Source: Ornithodoros turicata
Lineage: Eukaryota; Arthropoda; Arachnida; Ixodida; Argasidae
NCBI RefSeq assembly: GCF_037126465.1
Contig: NC_088203.1
Coordinates: 84,878,668 to 84,942,667, forward strand
Direction: 5' to 3'
DNA length: 64,000 bases
Shown here one piece after another: positions 63,687-64,000 of this stretch; position 1 is the stretch's first letter; every line of letters starts with the position of its first letter. The notes under the pieces are model-generated. The model saw nothing but the letters and a program-made list of their open reading frames with translations. It searched no databases and was not told the DNA's origin. The position numbers and the translations under genes were made by a program.

Positions 63687-64000
63687 GTGAGTAACTGACA
63701 GCTTTGTCTTCTCTCAAACTAAAAATCCACGATTCAAACACGCCGTACAGTAGGCCTTTCTCACTTTCTTTTCAAGATCCTCTACGAATTTCATGACAAT
63801 ACTCGATTTAGCGTGAAATATCCCCCATGGCAGCACATACACGCCGCATCTTTTTTCTTTCTTTTTTTTTCTACAAGCGACACAAAACGAAGTGACCGTT
63901 TGTTCTGTTACGCACACTGTAGTTCCCTTTTCTACCACCACTAGAGTCGCAGAATTATGACATCACTCGAGAGGTAATCGTCGGTGACCACCACACGTTG
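63687..64000. other. No recognisable feature
   Basis: T-rich stretch (63850-63870) and short frames. If 63572-63686 is an exon this would be intron. Confidence 0.4.

Overview
This window is repeat-dense arthropod nuclear DNA, most likely from a tick (Ixodida). The reasons are tRNA-derived SINEs resembling the tick Ruka family (A and B boxes visible at 17233-17287), many 5'-truncated RNase H-bearing LINE ends, a CR1/L2-like LINE, and no protein-coding gene that can be followed over more than a few hundred bases. It is not bacterial, phage or organellar. I could not confirm any host gene. One spliced-exon candidate (63572-63686) is weak.

Layout. 1-1580 is the decayed 3' half of an I-like LINE. 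1.6-9 kb holds unrecognised DNA, SINE pieces, a second LINE end on the minus strand (6.6-7.3 kb), a 163-bp palindrome and a fold-back of LINE tails (8.6-9.0 kb). 9.7-11.2 kb is the first cluster of a palindromic MITE family with ends CACTCTTAAAA and 2-bp target duplications. 15.9-16.7 kb is a near-perfect 782-bp palindromic transposon. 17.0-21.0 kb is nested: MITE arms carry a LINE tail, a SINE and a 2.9-kb CR1-like LINE. 22.0-25.6 kb is the best-preserved element, a Ty3/gypsy-like LTR retrotransposon with two 360-bp LTRs and a 4-bp duplication; its pol has lost most of RT, RNase H and integrase. 27-31 kb has a LINE tail, a MITE, a TTAA-flanked element and a CR1 fragment. 34.1-35.7 kb is a decayed LINE with its C-rich tail. 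32.8-33.3, 36.4-36.7, 38.8-39.0, 42.1-43.4, 44.9-48.9 and 49.7-52.0 kb are MITE territory, partly in trains and partly nested. 49.7-50.3 kb is a three-layer nest. 53.9-54.7 kb is an intact-frame LINE 3' end. 57.5-58.3 kb is a hAT-like element with an 8-bp duplication. 61.9-62.3 kb is a chimeric MITE.

No genes here work together as a pathway. The content is a layered record of transposition. The more unusual observations concern the palindromic MITE family: subtype-specific cores that stay self-complementary, trains of copies joined by single TA dinucleotides, insertion of copies into other copies with visible 2-bp duplications, and amplified chimeras. I found no evidence for an undescribed cellular system.
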